Positions 46,352-55,891 of a DNA stretch of 64,000 bases are shown piece after piece. The notes under the pieces are model-generated. The model saw only the letters and a list, made by a program, of their open reading frames with translations. It searched no databases and was not told the origin of the DNA. Every line of letters starts with the position of its first letter. The first letter of the stretch is position 1. The DNA lies in assembly GCF_022601675.1 (NCBI RefSeq), contig NZ_JAKVIL010000002.1, forward strand, positions 124,001 through 188,000, given 5' to 3'. This stretch comes from Ancylobacter gelatini (GTDB lineage Bacteria; Pseudomonadota; Alphaproteobacteria; Rhizobiales; Xanthobacteraceae). The position numbers and the translations under genes were made by a program.

Positions 46352-46603
46352 TCAGCCGCCGGTCATGGGCGGGAAGAACGCGACTTCCCGGGCCTCGCCC
46401 AGCGCGCTGTCGGGCCGGGCGTGGTGCCGGTCGATGGCGGCGCGCACCACGCGCGGGTTCTCGAAGGCATGGGCATAGCCCTCGCCGCGCGCGGCCAGCC
46501 ATGCGGCAAGCTCGGCCACGGTGCGCACATCCTCGGGCAGCTCGATGTCCTCGGCCTCGCGCCCGATGCGCTCGCGCACCCAGGCGAAATAACGAATCTT
46601 CAC
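46352..46603 (-). CDS. moaD: Molybdopterin synthase sulfur carrier subunit
   Basis: An 83-residue ubiquitin-fold protein ending in VAFFPPMTGG; the C-terminal Gly-Gly is the site of adenylation and thiocarboxylation. Starts with GTG at 46603 (VKIRYFAWVRERIG), overlapping the pgsA stop as GTGA. Together with moaE it forms the heterotetrameric synthase for molybdenum cofactor. Confidence 0.94.
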   Translation of the reverse strand: MKIRYFAWVRERIGREAEDIELPEDVRTVAELAAWLAARGEGYAHAFENPRVVRAAIDRHHARPDSALGEAREVAFFPPMTGG

Positions 46604-47241
46604 CGCTCGTCCTCGACCAGATGGCGGGCGCCGGCGCGGAAATAGTCCCAGCCGGTGTACAGCGTCAGGATCGCGGAAATCCACAGCAGCAGGATGCCGG
46701 CCAGCGTGGTGCCCGGCAGCAGGCTGTCGGCAGCCGGGCCGGCCAGCAGCACGCCCACCGCGATAAGCTGGGTCGCGGTCTTCCACTTGGCGAGCCGGGT
46801 CACCGGGACGCTGACGCGCAGTTCGGCGAGGAATTCGCGCAGGCCCGAGACCAGGATCTCACGGCAGAGGATGACGGCGGCGGCCCAGAGCGACCAGCCG
46901 CGAATCGTGCCGTCGGAGGCCAGCATCAGCAGCGAGGTCGAGACCAGCAGCTTGTCGGCGATCGGGTCCAGCATGCGGCCGATGGCCGATTGCTGCGACC
47001 ACATGCGCGCGAGATAGCCGTCGAAGAAATCGGTGATGGCGGCGACGATGTAGATGCCGAGCGCCAGCCAGCGCAGCCACAGGCCGCCGGCCATGATGTC
47101 GGCCCAGAACAGGCAGGCCGCGACCAGCGGCACCGCCACGCAGCGGCCATAGGTCAGCATGTTCGGCAGCGAGAAGGCATGGCTGCGTTTGCCGGAGGAA
47201 GGACCCGGCGCGCTGGTTCGGCTGGACGTTACATCAACCAT
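46600..47241 (-). CDS. pgsA: CDP-diacylglycerol-glycerol-3-phosphate 3-phosphatidyltransferase
   Basis: A 213-residue inner-membrane enzyme of the CDP-alcohol phosphatidyltransferase family. The motif D-x2-D-G-x2-A-R-x8-G-x3-D-x3-D is intact at residues 71-96 (ITDFFDGYLARM...GRMLDPIADK). LPNMLTYGRCVAVP is the PgsA-type N-terminus. It makes phosphatidylglycerol phosphate, feeding PG, cardiolipin and the Lgt reaction. Upstream is uvrC (76 bp), the usual alphaproteobacterial order. Confidence 0.95.
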   Translation of the reverse strand: MVDVTSSRTSAPGPSSGKRSHAFSLPNMLTYGRCVAVPLVAACLFWADIMAGGLWLRWLALGIYIVAAITDFFDGYLARMWSQQSAIGRMLDPIADKLLVSTSLLMLASDGTIRGWSLWAAAVILCREILVSGLREFLAELRVSVPVTRLAKWKTATQLIAVGVLLAGPAADSLLPGTTLAGILLLWISAILTLYTGWDYFRAGARHLVEDER

Positions 47242-47317
47242 GGCTCATCGGGCTCCCTGTCACGGACGTAATCATCCACGGCATGAACGTCAATCCATAC
47301 CCGGAGACAGGTAGGCC

Positions 47318-49474
47318 TCACCGGGGGCCGGAATGGAAGAAATCATACACCGCCCGCGCGGTCGCGGCATTGACGCCCGGCACGGATTCGAGGTCGCTGA
47401 GTGAGGCGCGCTCTATGGCTTTCAGCGTGCCGAAATGATGCAGCAAGGCGCGCTTGCGGGTGGGGCCGATGCCGGGGATTTCCTGAAGCCCGGCCTGGGC
47501 GATGTCCTTCTTGCGCCTTGCGCGGTGGGAGCCGATGGCAAAGCGGTGCGCCTCGTCGCGCAGCCGCTGCACGAAGTAGAGCACGGGATCGCGCGGCTCC
47601 AGCCGGAACGGCTCGCGGCCGGGAACGAAGAAGGTCTCGCGTCCCGCGTCGCGGTCCGGTCCCTTGGCGATGCCGACCAGCGGAACATTGGTGATGCCGA
47701 GTTCGGTGAGCGTCTCTCTCGCCGCCTTCAATTGTCCGAGACCGCCGTCGATCAGCACCAGATCGGGCCAAGCGGTGGTGCTGGCGTCGGCGGGGTCCGG
47801 CCCCTCTCCCCCGCTGGCGGGAGGGGAAGGAGGAGACGTCATGGCGGGCGGCTCGCCGGTTTCAGAAAGCAATTCGCTCTCCCCGTCGGGAAGAGGGGTG
47901 GGGCGAGGGGGCCCGCCGGTGCTGGGAGACTCGGCCTCGTCACTTGCAACAAGGCCGGCATCCGCTCGCGGATTCTCCCGCAGCAGGCGGGAGAAGCGCC
48001 GGGTCAGCACCTCGCGCATCATACCGTAATCGTCTCCGGGCACGAGGTCGGCCGACTTGATGTTGAATTTGCGGTACTGGCTTTTGGCGAAGCCTTCCGG
48101 CCCCGCCACGATCATGCCGCCGACGGCGTTCGAGCCCATGATGTGGCTGTTGTCGTAGACCTCGATGCGCCGGGGCGGGGCGGGCAGGGTGAAGGCGCGG
48201 GCCAGCTCGTCGAGCAGCCGGGCCTGGCTGGCGCTCTCGGCGAGCTTGCGGCCCAGCGCCTCGCGCGCGTTCTGTAGCGCGTGCTCCACCAGCTCGCGTT
48301 TTTCACCACGTCGGGGCACGGCAATCTCGACCCGGTAGCCGGCGCGGGCGGAGAGGGCCTCCTCCAGGAGCTCGCGCTCGGCGATGTCGTGGCTGAGCAG
48401 CACCAGGCGCGGACAGGGCTTGTCCTCGTAGAACTGGGCGATCAGGGCATCCAGCACCTCACCGGGGCCGAGCGAGCGGTCGGCGCGGGGGTAGAGCGCG
48501 TGGTTGCCCCAGTTCTGCCCGGTGCGGAAGAAGAACACCTGCACGCAGGTCGCCCCGCCCTCCTGATGCACGGCGAAGACGTCGGCCTCTTCCACCGAGC
48601 GCGGGTTGATGCCCTGCGTTCCCTGAACCGCCGAGAGCGCGGCGAGGCGGTCGCGCAGCGCGGCGGCACGCTCGAATTCGAGGTCCTCGGATGCCTGCTG
48701 CATCTCGTGAGCGAGCTGTTCCTTCACCGCCCGGCTCTTGCCGGACAGGAAGTCGCGCGCCTCGCGCACATAGTCGGCATAGTCGGCGGTGGAGACCTCG
48801 CCGGTGCAGGGGCCGGCGCAGCGCTTGATCTGGAACAGCAGGCAGGGCCGGCTGCGCGCCTCGTAGAAGCTGTCCGAGCAGGAGCGCACCAGAAACGCCT
48901 TCTGCAGCGCGTTGATGGTGCGGTTCACCGCCCAGACCGAGGCGAAGGGGCCGTAATAGTCGCCCGGCCGATTGCGCGCGCCGCGATGCTTGGTGATCTG
49001 CGGGGCGGCGTGGTCGCGGGTGATCAGGATATAGGGGAACGACTTGTCGTCGCGCAGCAGCACGTTGAAGCGCGGGCGCAGCTGCTTGATGAGGTTGGCT
49101 TCCAGCAGCAGCGCTTCGGTCTCGGTCTGGGTCGAGACGAACTCCATCCGCACCGTTGCCGCCACCATGCGCATGATGCGCGCGGTGAGCCCGGTCGGGC
49201 GGGTATAGGCGATGATGCGCTTGCGGATGCTCTTGGCCTTGCCGACATAGAGCACCGCATCATCCGCGCCGATCATGCGGTAGACGCCGGCGCCGGTCGG
49301 GGCGTGCTTCACCGCCGCGAGAATGGCGGCGCGGCCGAGCTTGAGCGTGCCGGCGCTGGGCTCGGCCTCCTCAAACAGGGGATCGGCGAGCAGCAGCGCC
49401 TCGTCCTCGGTGTCCGCCAGTTCGGCGTCGTCCGGGTCGAGGTCGGGTGCGTCAGGTGTCGGGCGGGCGATCAT
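47318..49474 (-). CDS. uvrC: Excinuclease ABC subunit C with a repeat-derived insertion
   Basis: A 718-residue protein against about 610-630 for most UvrC. An acidic ~45-residue N-terminal tail precedes the GIY-YIG nuclease (GAGVYRMIG...[14 protein letters not shown]). The Cys-rich part ([17 protein letters not shown]) and the UVR motif ([21 protein letters not shown]) follow. Then the RNase H-like nuclease ([21 protein letters not shown]) and a C-terminal HhH pair ([18 protein letters not shown]). Between residues ~508 and 567 lies a Pro/Ser/Gly-rich insertion coded by palindromic elements, in the loop just before LVLIDGG. Incises both sides of UvrAB-marked lesions. Confidence 0.95.
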   Translation of the reverse strand: MIARPTPDAPDLDPDDAELADTEDEALLLADPLFEEAEPSAGTLKLGRAAILAAVKHAPTGAGVYRMIGADDAVLYVGKAKSIRKRIIAYTRPTGLTARIMRMVAATVRMEFVSTQTETEALLLEANLIKQLRPRFNVLLRDDKSFPYILITRDHAAPQITKHRGARNRPGDYYGPFASVWAVNRTINALQKAFLVRSCSDSFYEARSRPCLLFQIKRCAGPCTGEVSTADYADYVREARDFLSGKSRAVKEQLAHEMQQASEDLEFERAAALRDRLAALSAVQGTQGINPRSVEEADVFAVHQEGGATCVQVFFFRTGQNWGNHALYPRADRSLGPGEVLDALIAQFYEDKPCPRLVLLSHDIAERELLEEALSARAGYRVEIAVPRRGEKRELVEHALQNAREALGRKLAESASQARLLDELARAFTLPAPPRRIEVYDNSHIMGSNAVGGMIVAGPEGFAKSQYRKFNIKSADLVPGDDYGMMREVLTRRFSRLLRENPRADAGLVASDEAESPSTGGPPRPTPLPDGESELLSETGEPPAMTSPPSPPASGGEGPDPADASTTAWPDLVLIDGGLGQLKAARETLTELGITNVPLVGIAKGPDRDAGRETFFVPGREPFRLEPRDPVLYFVQRLRDEAHRFAIGSHRARRKKDIAQAGLQEIPGIGPTRKRALLHHFGTLKAIERASLSDLESVPGVNAATARAVYDFFHSGPR
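47801..47826. repeat. Palindromic element A inside uvrC
   Basis: CCCCTCTCCCCCGC (47801-47814) and GCGGGAGGGG (47817-47826) form imperfect inverted arms. It is read in frame on the minus strand as [11 protein letters not shown], a peptide often seen where this REP family invades alphaproteobacterial genes. Confidence 0.6.
47877..47911. repeat. Palindromic element B inside uvrC
   Basis: CTCTCCCC-GTC-GGGAAGAG followed by GGTGGGGCGAGGGGG. Same family and orientation as the element 76 bp away; read in another frame it gives [14 protein letters not shown] within UvrC. Confidence 0.6.
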
Positions 49475-49568
49475 CGGGTCTCAAGATAGGGATTCGCCGG
49501 CAAAGTCGACAGGGGGGCCGGCGAGTTGGGGCGCGTCAGCAGGGGGGCGCGGCGAGTTGGGGCCGGCC

Positions 49569-50294
49569 CTATTGGACCACTTTGGCCCGCATGACGAGCT
49601 TCTCGCCGCGGATCTCGAAGCTGTCGAGCCGCGACAGGAAGGTCATGCCGAGCAGGCTGTGCTTGAGGGTGCCCGGGCTGGCGATGAGAGCGGGCACCTG
49701 CCGCTCGTCAATGTCCCCGGCGATCGCCACCCGGTCCAGCACCACCGCCGCCGCGCGGCCGCGCCCGTTGGCTGTGTCGATCGGGATGTCGTAGCGCAGG
49801 AACTCGATCGGCAGGCCGACCGCTACCGCGTCCTCGGGCGTCAGCACCACGGAGGAGGCGCCGGTATCGACCAGCATGGGGATGCGCGTGCCGTTGATCT
49901 CGACGCGGATGTTGAAATCGCCGTCGCGGGCACGGGCGACCTCGACCGCCGGCCCGGAATCACGGGCAAGCGGCACGGCATAGCCGGGTGCGAGTTCCGC
50001 CAGCACGCGATAGGCGGCGGCGTGCAGCTCGTAGCGATAGGTGTAACCGGTGGCGATGACAGCGAAGATCGCCATCCAGACCAGCGCGGCGCCGATCAGC
50101 TCGCCGATCCGGCCGGTGAACATGGCCACGGCGCCGGCACCGACCATCAGCAGTATCGCGCCGTAGAACACCACACGGGCGAGTTCCGAGGCGCTGAGAC
50201 CGGCAATGCCCCCCGCCTCATGCGCCCACATGATCAGCCCGACCCCGGTACCGAGTCCAAGGATGACCACCCAGAGAAAACGATCCGCGTTCAT
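49569..50294 (-). CDS. Retropepsin-like clan AA aspartic protease (TIGR02281 type)
   Basis: A 241-residue membrane-anchored protein. Three N-terminal helices (FLWVVILGLGTGVGLIMW, VVFYGAILLMVGAGAVAMF, LIGAALVWMAIFAVIATGY) precede a single retropepsin-like domain with the catalytic motif MLVDTGASSVVLT and a later LLGMTFLSRLDSFEI. Such proteins act as dimers, one Asp from each chain, probably in the periplasm. Substrate unknown. The start overlaps the DUF1289 stop (ATGA). Confidence 0.86.
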   Translation of the reverse strand: MNADRFLWVVILGLGTGVGLIMWAHEAGGIAGLSASELARVVFYGAILLMVGAGAVAMFTGRIGELIGAALVWMAIFAVIATGYTYRYELHAAAYRVLAELAPGYAVPLARDSGPAVEVARARDGDFNIRVEINGTRIPMLVDTGASSVVLTPEDAVAVGLPIEFLRYDIPIDTANGRGRAAAVVLDRVAIAGDIDERQVPALIASPGTLKHSLLGMTFLSRLDSFEIRGEKLVMRAKVVQ

Positions 50295-50503
50295 CGCGCC
50301 GCCTCCGGCCGTGCGGCCCCGAGCCGGGCGGGCAGCTCGGCCATGATGGTGCGGCGGCGCGGCTCGTCGAGCGTGGCCCACGCGCCGATCTCCTCGGTCG
50401 TGCGGCCGCAGCCGAGGCAGAACCGCGCGGTCCCGTCCAGCGTGCACACGGCGATGCAGGGGGTGGAAGTGGTCATCGGCATGGTGGACGGATCATCGGC
50501 CAT
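50291..50503 (-). CDS. DUF1289 small Cys-rich protein
   Basis: A 70-residue protein with STPCIAVCTLDGTARFCLGCGRTTEEIGAW, four Cys in the DUF1289 spacing, probably a metal-binding finger. Function unknown. It is translationally coupled to the aspartic protease after it. Upstream, 54 bp away on the same strand, is cobS. Confidence 0.88.
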   Translation of the reverse strand: MADDPSTMPMTTSTPCIAVCTLDGTARFCLGCGRTTEEIGAWATLDEPRRRTIMAELPARLGAARPEAAR

Positions 50504-50557
50504 AATGTTTAGGGCATTGCTTACGCGGCGGGGCCGGGTCCGAATTTTCGCCTCGCC

Positions 50558-51370
50558 CTAGGCCGGACGCGCGAGGATAAGCACGCCGAGCAGGAAGGCA
50601 ATCTCGGCCAGCACCGCGCCAGCGCCGGCAACGTCTCCGGTCTGTCCACCGAATTGGGCGCTGGCAAGGCGGCTGAACGCCGCGAGCACCGCCGCCCCGA
50701 GGGCGAGCCCGGCCAGCAGGGCGATCAGCCCGAAGCCGGGGAGGACGAAAAGCGCGGCAAGCACGACGCCGGCGAGGGCGGCGTCGCGAATTCCGGTGCT
50801 TCCGGGCGTGCCGACCGTGTAGGCGAGCCCGTCGGCGCGGGCCGGGGGGAGGGCGTGCACTATCCACAGCCCCGCGACACGCGTCAGCGCCTGCGCCGCC
50901 ACCAGCGCGCCAGCCGCGGCCATCAGCTCGAGACCTGCCAACGCCTCCAGCGCGCCGATGCGCAGGGCGAAGCCGAGGATGAGGGCCACGGCACCGAACG
51001 TGCCGATCCGGCTGTCGCGCATGATCTCCAGCCGCCGCGCGCGGTTCATGGCGCCCAGAGCGTCGGCGGTGTCGGCGAGGCCGTCTTCATGAAACGCGCC
51101 GGTGATCGCGGCCAGCACGGCGAAGGCGAGCGTCGCGCCGAGGAAAGCGCTCAAGCCCACAAAATGCGCCAGCAGCAGGACCAGCGCACCGGCAAGGCCG
51201 AGCAGCGCGCCGGCCACCGGGAGCGCCGGGCCGAGCTTCGCCATGTCCGGCGCCTCGTTCTCAGGCTCGAACGACAGGCGCGGCACGGGCAGCCGCGACA
51301 GGAAACGCAGCGCGGCGGGCACCTGGCGCAGAAGGTCGAGGCGCAAAAGATCGGCGGCAGGCAGCGGCAT
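50558..51370 (-). CDS. cobS: Adenosylcobinamide-GDP ribazoletransferase (cobalamin synthase)
   Basis: A 270-residue inner-membrane protein with about six helices. [10 protein letters not shown] is the family start, and [17 protein letters not shown] followed by [19 protein letters not shown] is the catalytic Mg-binding signature. It joins adenosylcobinamide-GDP with alpha-ribazole (phosphate). It lies 4 bp after bluB, with cobT divergent next to bluB, so the window codes the lower-ligand branch of B12 synthesis. Confidence 0.94.
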   Translation of the reverse strand: MPLPAADLLRLDLLRQVPAALRFLSRLPVPRLSFEPENEAPDMAKLGPALPVAGALLGLAGALVLLLAHFVGLSAFLGATLAFAVLAAITGAFHEDGLADTADALGAMNRARRLEIMRDSRIGTFGAVALILGFALRIGALEALAGLELMAAAGALVAAQALTRVAGLWIVHALPPARADGLAYTVGTPGSTGIRDAALAGVVLAALFVLPGFGLIALLAGLALGAAVLAAFSRLASAQFGGQTGDVAGAGAVLAEIAFLLGVLILARPA

Positions 51371-51374
51371 GGGT

Positions 51375-52016
51375 TCAGCGTTCCAGCAGGACGTCGGCAA
51401 GCGGGGCGCGCCTCTCCCAGCCGGCCCGCTCCAGCTCCGGCACGTCCGAAGGCTCACGCGGATAGCCTATGCACAGATAGGCGACGAACCGCCAGTGGGC
51501 GGGCACATCGAGCGCGCCGGCCATGGCGACGGGATCGAGGATCGACACCCAGCCCAGCCCGAGCCCGCGCGCGCTGGCGCCGAGCCACAACGTGTGGATG
51601 GCCAGCACGGCGGAATAGGCCAGCGTCTCCGGCATGGTGGCGCGCCCCAACCCGCCGCCAGTGGCGGGATCGGGATCGATGAACACCGCGATCTGTTCCG
51701 GCGCCTCCTCCAGGCCGGAGAGCTTGAGCCGGGCATAGAGCCCCGCGCGCTCGGCCGGCTGGAGAGACTGGGCGTCGGCGTTGCAGCGGCGGTAGATGGC
51801 GCGTACCGCCTCGCGGCGCTCCTCCTGCCGCACCCGCGCGAGGCGCCAGGGCTGGCTCAGGCCCACGCTCGGCGCCCGGCAGGCGCTGGCGAGCAGGTCG
51901 TCCATCATTGCCGTCTCCACCGCGCGGGTGTGGAAATGGCGCACATCGCGGCGCCAGGCGAAGAGTTCGGCCAGCTCGCCGGTGAAGCGCTCATCGAAGA
52001 TCGGCGGCGTGCTCAT
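51375..52016 (-). CDS. bluB: 5,6-dimethylbenzimidazole synthase
   Basis: A 213-residue nitroreductase-fold enzyme that destroys FMNH2 with O2 to yield 5,6-dimethylbenzimidazole. [13 protein letters not shown] and [16 protein letters not shown] are BluB signatures, with the flavin-contacting Arg and Ser; [12 protein letters not shown] and [20 protein letters not shown] end the family block. Its presence implies aerobic B12 lower-ligand synthesis. Divergent from cobT across 112 bp. Confidence 0.94.
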   Translation of the reverse strand: MSTPPIFDERFTGELAELFAWRRDVRHFHTRAVETAMMDDLLASACRAPSVGLSQPWRLARVRQEERREAVRAIYRRCNADAQSLQPAERAGLYARLKLSGLEEAPEQIAVFIDPDPATGGGLGRATMPETLAYSAVLAIHTLWLGASARGLGLGWVSILDPVAMAGALDVPAHWRFVAYLCIGYPREPSDVPELERAGWERRAPLADVLLER

Positions 52017-52128
52017 GCGGTCTCCGCGGGTGGCGGCGGCGGGAATATGGGTTGCTCTCGCCCCGAGGAGGGTCTACCCCGCGCCATCGCCCGATGCACC
52101 CTCCAGATGCATCCCAAGGGAGCTCTTC

Positions 52129-53151
52129 ATGCCGCGCGCTGTCACCGGACTGCCCTTCGACGACATCCGCAACCTTGCCGCCTCGCTGCCCGACGCCGAT
52201 GAGGCGGCGCGGCAGGGCGCGCTCGACCGTCAGGCGCAGCTGGTCAAGCCGCCCGGTGCGCTCGGCCGGCTGGAGGAAATCGCGGTGCACATCGCTGCTT
52301 GGCAGGGGCGTGCCATTCCGAAGGTCGACCGGCCGACCGTCGCGGTGTTCGCCTCAACCCACGGCGTCGCCAGCCGCGGCGTCTCGCCCTATCCGCCGGA
52401 AGTGACCAAGCAGATGGTCGCGACCTTCACCGACGGCAAAGCGGCGGTGAACCAGATTTGCGGGGCGTTCGGCGCGGGGCTGCGCGTGTTCGATCTCGCG
52501 CTCGACCTGCCGACGCCCGACATCGTGGAGGCCGACGCCTTCACCGAGGCGGAATGCGCGGCGACCATGGCGTTCGGCATGGAAGCGCTGGCCGGCGAGC
52601 CGGACCTGCTGTGCCTCGGCGAGATGGGCATCGGCAACACCACCGTCGCGGCCGCGATCTTCCACGCGCTCTATGGCGGCGAAGCGGAGGAATGGGTCGG
52701 CCCCGGCACGGGCGCCTCCGGCGAGGTTCTGGAGCGCAAGATCGCAGCGGTGCGCGCGGCGGTGGAGCGCGCGCGCGGTCATCTCGACGACCCGCTGGAA
52801 ATCCTGCGCAAGCTCGGCGGTCGCGAAATCGCGGCCATGGCCGGGGCGATCCTCGCCGCGCGGCTCCAGCGCGTGCCGGTCGTGCTCGACGGCTATGTCG
52901 TCACCGCCGCCGCCGCGCTGCTGCACCGGCTGAACCCGGCCGCGCTCGACCATTGCCTCGCCGGTCATGTCTCCGCCGAGCCGGCCCATGCGCGCGTGCT
53001 CCAAAAGCTGGGCCTGCGCCCGATCCTCGATCTCGGCATGCGGCTCGGCGAGGGCTCCGGGGCGGCGCTGGCGATCGGCGTGGTCAAGGCGGCGGTGGCC
53101 TGCCATTCCGGCATGGCGACCTTCGCGGAAGCCGGCGTCGCGGACGCCTGA
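52129..53151 (+). CDS. cobT: Nicotinate-nucleotide-dimethylbenzimidazole phosphoribosyltransferase
   Basis: A 340-residue enzyme that activates DMB to alpha-ribazole phosphate. LVKPPGALGRLEEIAVHIAAWQG, FASTHGVASRGVSPYPPEVT, CLGEMGIGNTTVAAAI and GHVSAEPAHARVLQKLGLRPILDLGMRLGEGSGAAL are family motifs; the catalytic Glu lies in the last. The start at 52129 (MPRAVTGLPFDDI) has GGGAGC upstream. Product is used by CobS. Confidence 0.95.
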   Translation: MPRAVTGLPFDDIRNLAASLPDADEAARQGALDRQAQLVKPPGALGRLEEIAVHIAAWQGRAIPKVDRPTVAVFASTHGVASRGVSPYPPEVTKQMVATFTDGKAAVNQICGAFGAGLRVFDLALDLPTPDIVEADAFTEAECAATMAFGMEALAGEPDLLCLGEMGIGNTTVAAAIFHALYGGEAEEWVGPGTGASGEVLERKIAAVRAAVERARGHLDDPLEILRKLGGREIAAMAGAILAARLQRVPVVLDGYVVTAAAALLHRLNPAALDHCLAGHVSAEPAHARVLQKLGLRPILDLGMRLGEGSGAALAIGVVKAAVACHSGMATFAEAGVADA

Positions 53152-53155
53152 GGCC

Positions 53156-53677
53156 TTGAACGTCCCTTGGCGCGGTCCCCGGCGCCGTCCCCGGCGGGGT
53201 TGGCGGCCGGACACCTGGAAATCGGTTCTGGTCGCGCTGGCGATGATTGCCGTGGCGCTGGTGGCGGAGCGCTTTCTCCCCGCAATCACCGGCAGCGTGC
53301 GCGTGGCGGATGGCGATAGCCTGGAGGTCGGCGGGGAGCGCATCCGACTGGAAGGTCTGGATGCGCCGGAGCTTCACCAGTCCTGCGGCGCTCCCGGCAA
53401 GGAATGGCCATGCGGGCGGCGCGCGCGCGAGGCCTTGCAGACGCTGGTCGATGCCGGCGAGGTGAGCTGCCGCCCGGTAGACGAGGACCGCTATGGCCGC
53501 GCGGTGTCGATCTGCGAGGCGGGCGGGCGCGATCTCGGGAGCGCGATAGTGGCGCAGGGGCTCGCCATCTCGCTCGGCGCCTATGCCACGGAAGAGCGCG
53601 AGGCACGAGCCAGCCAACGCGGCATCTGGGCCGGGCCGTTCGAGCGGCCGGCGGACTGGCGCGCGCGGAACATGTGA
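53156..53677 (+). CDS. Thermonuclease (SNase-like) family protein
   Basis: About 173 residues if TTG at 53156 is the start; the true start is uncertain (ATG at 53243 is inside the membrane segment). An N-terminal hydrophobic anchor (WKSVLVALAMIAVALVAERFL) precedes the nuclease domain: ADGDSLEVGGERIRLEGLDAPEL with the Arg of the active site, DEDRYGRAVSICEAGG with the second Arg region, and SQRGIWAGPFERPADWR at the end. Exported, membrane-tethered Ca-dependent nuclease is likely. Starts 4 bp after cobT. Confidence 0.8.
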   Translation: MNVPWRGPRRRPRRGWRPDTWKSVLVALAMIAVALVAERFLPAITGSVRVADGDSLEVGGERIRLEGLDAPELHQSCGAPGKEWPCGRRAREALQTLVDAGEVSCRPVDEDRYGRAVSICEAGGRDLGSAIVAQGLAISLGAYATEEREARASQRGIWAGPFERPADWRARNM

Positions 53678-53717
53678 GGGGATGACAGCGGGCGGGGTCA
53701 TCCTCATCTATCAGCAC

Positions 53718-54386
53718 ATGGACGCCACCTCGCCGCCTGACACCCTCGACACCCTGCTCGCGGAGATTCGTGCCTGCCGGTTCTGCGTGGAGAGCCCGCG
53801 CGGCAAGCCGCTGCCGCATGAGCCGCGCCCGGTGCTCAGCGTCTCCGCGCGGGCGCCGATCCTCGTCGCCGGGCAGGCGCCGGGCACGCGGGTGCATGCG
53901 TCGGGGCAGTCGTTCAACGACCCGTCCGGCGACCGGCTGCGGACATGGATGGGGATAGACCGCACGACCTTCTACGACCCGTCGCGGATTTCGATCGCCG
54001 CCATGGGCTTCTGCTTTCCCGGGCAGGATGCCAAGGGCGGCGACCTGCCGCCCCGGCGCGAATGCGCGGCGCGGTGGCACGACCGGCTGTTCGCGGCGCG
54101 CCCGCCCTTCGAGCTTGTGCTGGCGATCGGGGCGGCCTCGCAGGCCTACCACCTGAGGCGGCTGGGACTGGAGCGCTTCGCGACCGGCGGGTTGACCGAG
54201 CGGATCGCGCGATGGCGCGACATCTGGCAGGCGCGGCAAGGGCCGCGCGTGCTGGTGCTGCCGCATCCCTCCTGGCGCAATACCGGCTGGCTGAAGCGCC
54301 ACCCATGGTTCGACGCCGAGCTGGTGCCGGTGCTGCGGGCGGAGGTCGCCCGCCTCATCAGTGCGACAGCAGAAGATGCCGGTTAA
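53718..54386 (+). CDS. Uracil-DNA glycosylase superfamily protein
   Basis: About 222 residues. A short CRFC motif near the start is followed by PILVAGQAPGTRVHASGQSFNDPSGDRLRTWMG, the motif-1 region of the superfamily, and VLVLPHPSWRNTGWLKRHPWF at the C-terminus, with the HPS-N substrate loop. Only one Cys pair is seen, so a full four-Cys Fe-S cluster is doubtful. Repair of uracil or related lesions is likely. The start is uncertain (ATG at 53682 is an option). The 3' end overlaps the convergent permease gene by 29 bp. Confidence 0.8.
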   Translation: MDATSPPDTLDTLLAEIRACRFCVESPRGKPLPHEPRPVLSVSARAPILVAGQAPGTRVHASGQSFNDPSGDRLRTWMGIDRTTFYDPSRISIAAMGFCFPGQDAKGGDLPPRRECAARWHDRLFAARPPFELVLAIGAASQAYHLRRLGLERFATGGLTERIARWRDIWQARQGPRVLVLPHPSWRNTGWLKRHPWFDAELVPVLRAEVARLISATAEDAG

Positions 54387-55110
54387 GCCGGCGTTCCAGC
54401 ACGTCCCACACCCGGCGGATGGTTTCCACCATGACCAGATAGAGCACCGCCGCCCAGAGATAGACCTCCATGTCATAGGAGCGCGAGAAGGCGAGGCGGG
54501 TGACGCCCATCAGGTCGTAGACCGTGATGACGGAGGCGATGGAGGACGCCTTGACCATCAGCACCAGCTCATTGCCGAGCGGCCGCAGGCCAACCGCGAA
54601 AGCCTGCGGCAGGATCACCTTGATATAGGTCTGGACGCTGTTCAGCCCCAGTGCCTTGGCGCCCTCGCTCTGGCCGACCGGCAGGCTCTGGATGCCGCCG
54701 CGCAGGATTTCCGACTGATAGGCGGCGGTGTTCAGCGTGAAGGTCAGCACCGCGCAGTTGAACGCGTCGCGGAAGAACCACCACAGGCCGATATCGGTGA
54801 GTTGCTCGCGAAACTGACCGGCGCCATAATAGACCAGGAAGGTCTGCGCCAGCAGCGGCGTGCCGCGGAAGAAATAGGAATAGGCGAAGGCTGCCCGGGA
54901 GGTCCAGCGGCCGCCCTCGACGCGCGCAATGGCGAGCGGCAGGGCGAGCAGGAGACCGAAGAACACCGAGATTCCGACCAGCTCCAGCGTCACCCAGATG
55001 CCGCCGAGGAAGCGCTCGCCATAGCGCGACATCAGGTCGGCGTTGAGGCCGAGCAGCCCCATCAGCGCGAGGAAGCCGGCGCCGAGCGTGGAGAACACAG
55101 CGTCCATCAT
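54358..55110 (-). CDS. Polar amino acid ABC transporter permease (second)
   Basis: A 250-residue HisM/ArtM-type permease with five helices. SYFFRGTPLLAQTFLVYYG and the EAA loop, GQSEGAKALGLNSVQTYIKVILPQAFAVGLRPLGNE, which contacts the ATPase, are clear. ATGATG start at 55110/55107 overlaps the stop of the first permease. Pairs with it as a heterodimer. The ATPase gene is absent here. Confidence 0.92.
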   Translation of the reverse strand: MMDAVFSTLGAGFLALMGLLGLNADLMSRYGERFLGGIWVTLELVGISVFFGLLLALPLAIARVEGGRWTSRAAFAYSYFFRGTPLLAQTFLVYYGAGQFREQLTDIGLWWFFRDAFNCAVLTFTLNTAAYQSEILRGGIQSLPVGQSEGAKALGLNSVQTYIKVILPQAFAVGLRPLGNELVLMVKASSIASVITVYDLMGVTRLAFSRSYDMEVYLWAAVLYLVMVETIRRVWDVLERRLNRHLLLSH

Positions 55111-55832
55111 GCCTTGCCCCCGATGCGCTTCAGGCCGCGATTGGCGCGCGCCTCGGCATAGCTGAATCCTACGCTCGAAAGGATCGAGAACAGGAGATAG
55201 ATCGTGCAGGCGACCAGGTAGAAGAAGAAGGGCTGCTTGGTCACGCCGACCGCGATCGAGGTCTGGCGCATCAGGTCGTTGATGGCGATCACCGACACCA
55301 GCGAGGTGTCCTTCAGCAGCACCATCCAGTTGTTCGACAGTCCGGGCAGGGCCACGCGCCAGAGCTGGGGCAGCACCACCAGCCGGAATGCCTGCCATTT
55401 CGACAAGCCGAGCGCGCTGGCGGCTTCCTTCTGGCCGCGCGAGACCGAGCGCATCGCGGCCAGAAACACCTCGCTGGAAAAGGCGCCGAGCACCAGGCTG
55501 AGTGCGATGACGCCGGCGAGGAACTGGTTGACCTCGATCGTGGCGCCCTCGACCAGATAGCCGGCGATCCGGGTGAACAGGATCTGCCCGCCATAATAGA
55601 CGATGAACAGCGTCAGCAGCTCGGGCAGGCCGCGGAACACGGTGGTGAAGAGGTTGCCGGCGGCACGGACCAGCCGGGAGCCGGAATCCTTGGCCAGTGC
55701 GACGCCGAGCCCGATGGCGAAGCCCACCGGCAGGGTGGCGATGGCCAGTTCCAGCGTGAGCAGCGCACCCTTGGCGATTTCATCGCCCCACCCGTTCGGG
55801 CCGAACGACAGAAGCTCCAGTAAGTTGAGCAT
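55107..55832 (-). CDS. Polar amino acid ABC transporter permease (first)
   Basis: A 241-residue HisQ/ArtQ-type permease with five helices. VFRGLPELLTLFIVYYG and the EAA loop, GQKEAASALGLSKWQAFRLVVLPQLWRVALPGLSNNW, are typical. It follows the solute-binding protein gene after 103 bp containing a strong hairpin, and couples to the second permease by an ATGA overlap. Confidence 0.92.
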   Translation of the reverse strand: MLNLLELLSFGPNGWGDEIAKGALLTLELAIATLPVGFAIGLGVALAKDSGSRLVRAAGNLFTTVFRGLPELLTLFIVYYGGQILFTRIAGYLVEGATIEVNQFLAGVIALSLVLGAFSSEVFLAAMRSVSRGQKEAASALGLSKWQAFRLVVLPQLWRVALPGLSNNWMVLLKDTSLVSVIAINDLMRQTSIAVGVTKQPFFFYLVACTIYLLFSILSSVGFSYAEARANRGLKRIGGKA

Positions 55833-55891
55833 AGGGACCGATGCGCTCCGCTGCCGCGCCGCGGCTGCGGCGTCATTTCAAGGGACGGCGA

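Noticed and set aside
52017-52128. Cobalamin riboswitch between bluB and cobT
   Set aside because: 112 bp is too short and no B12-box-like sequence was seen.
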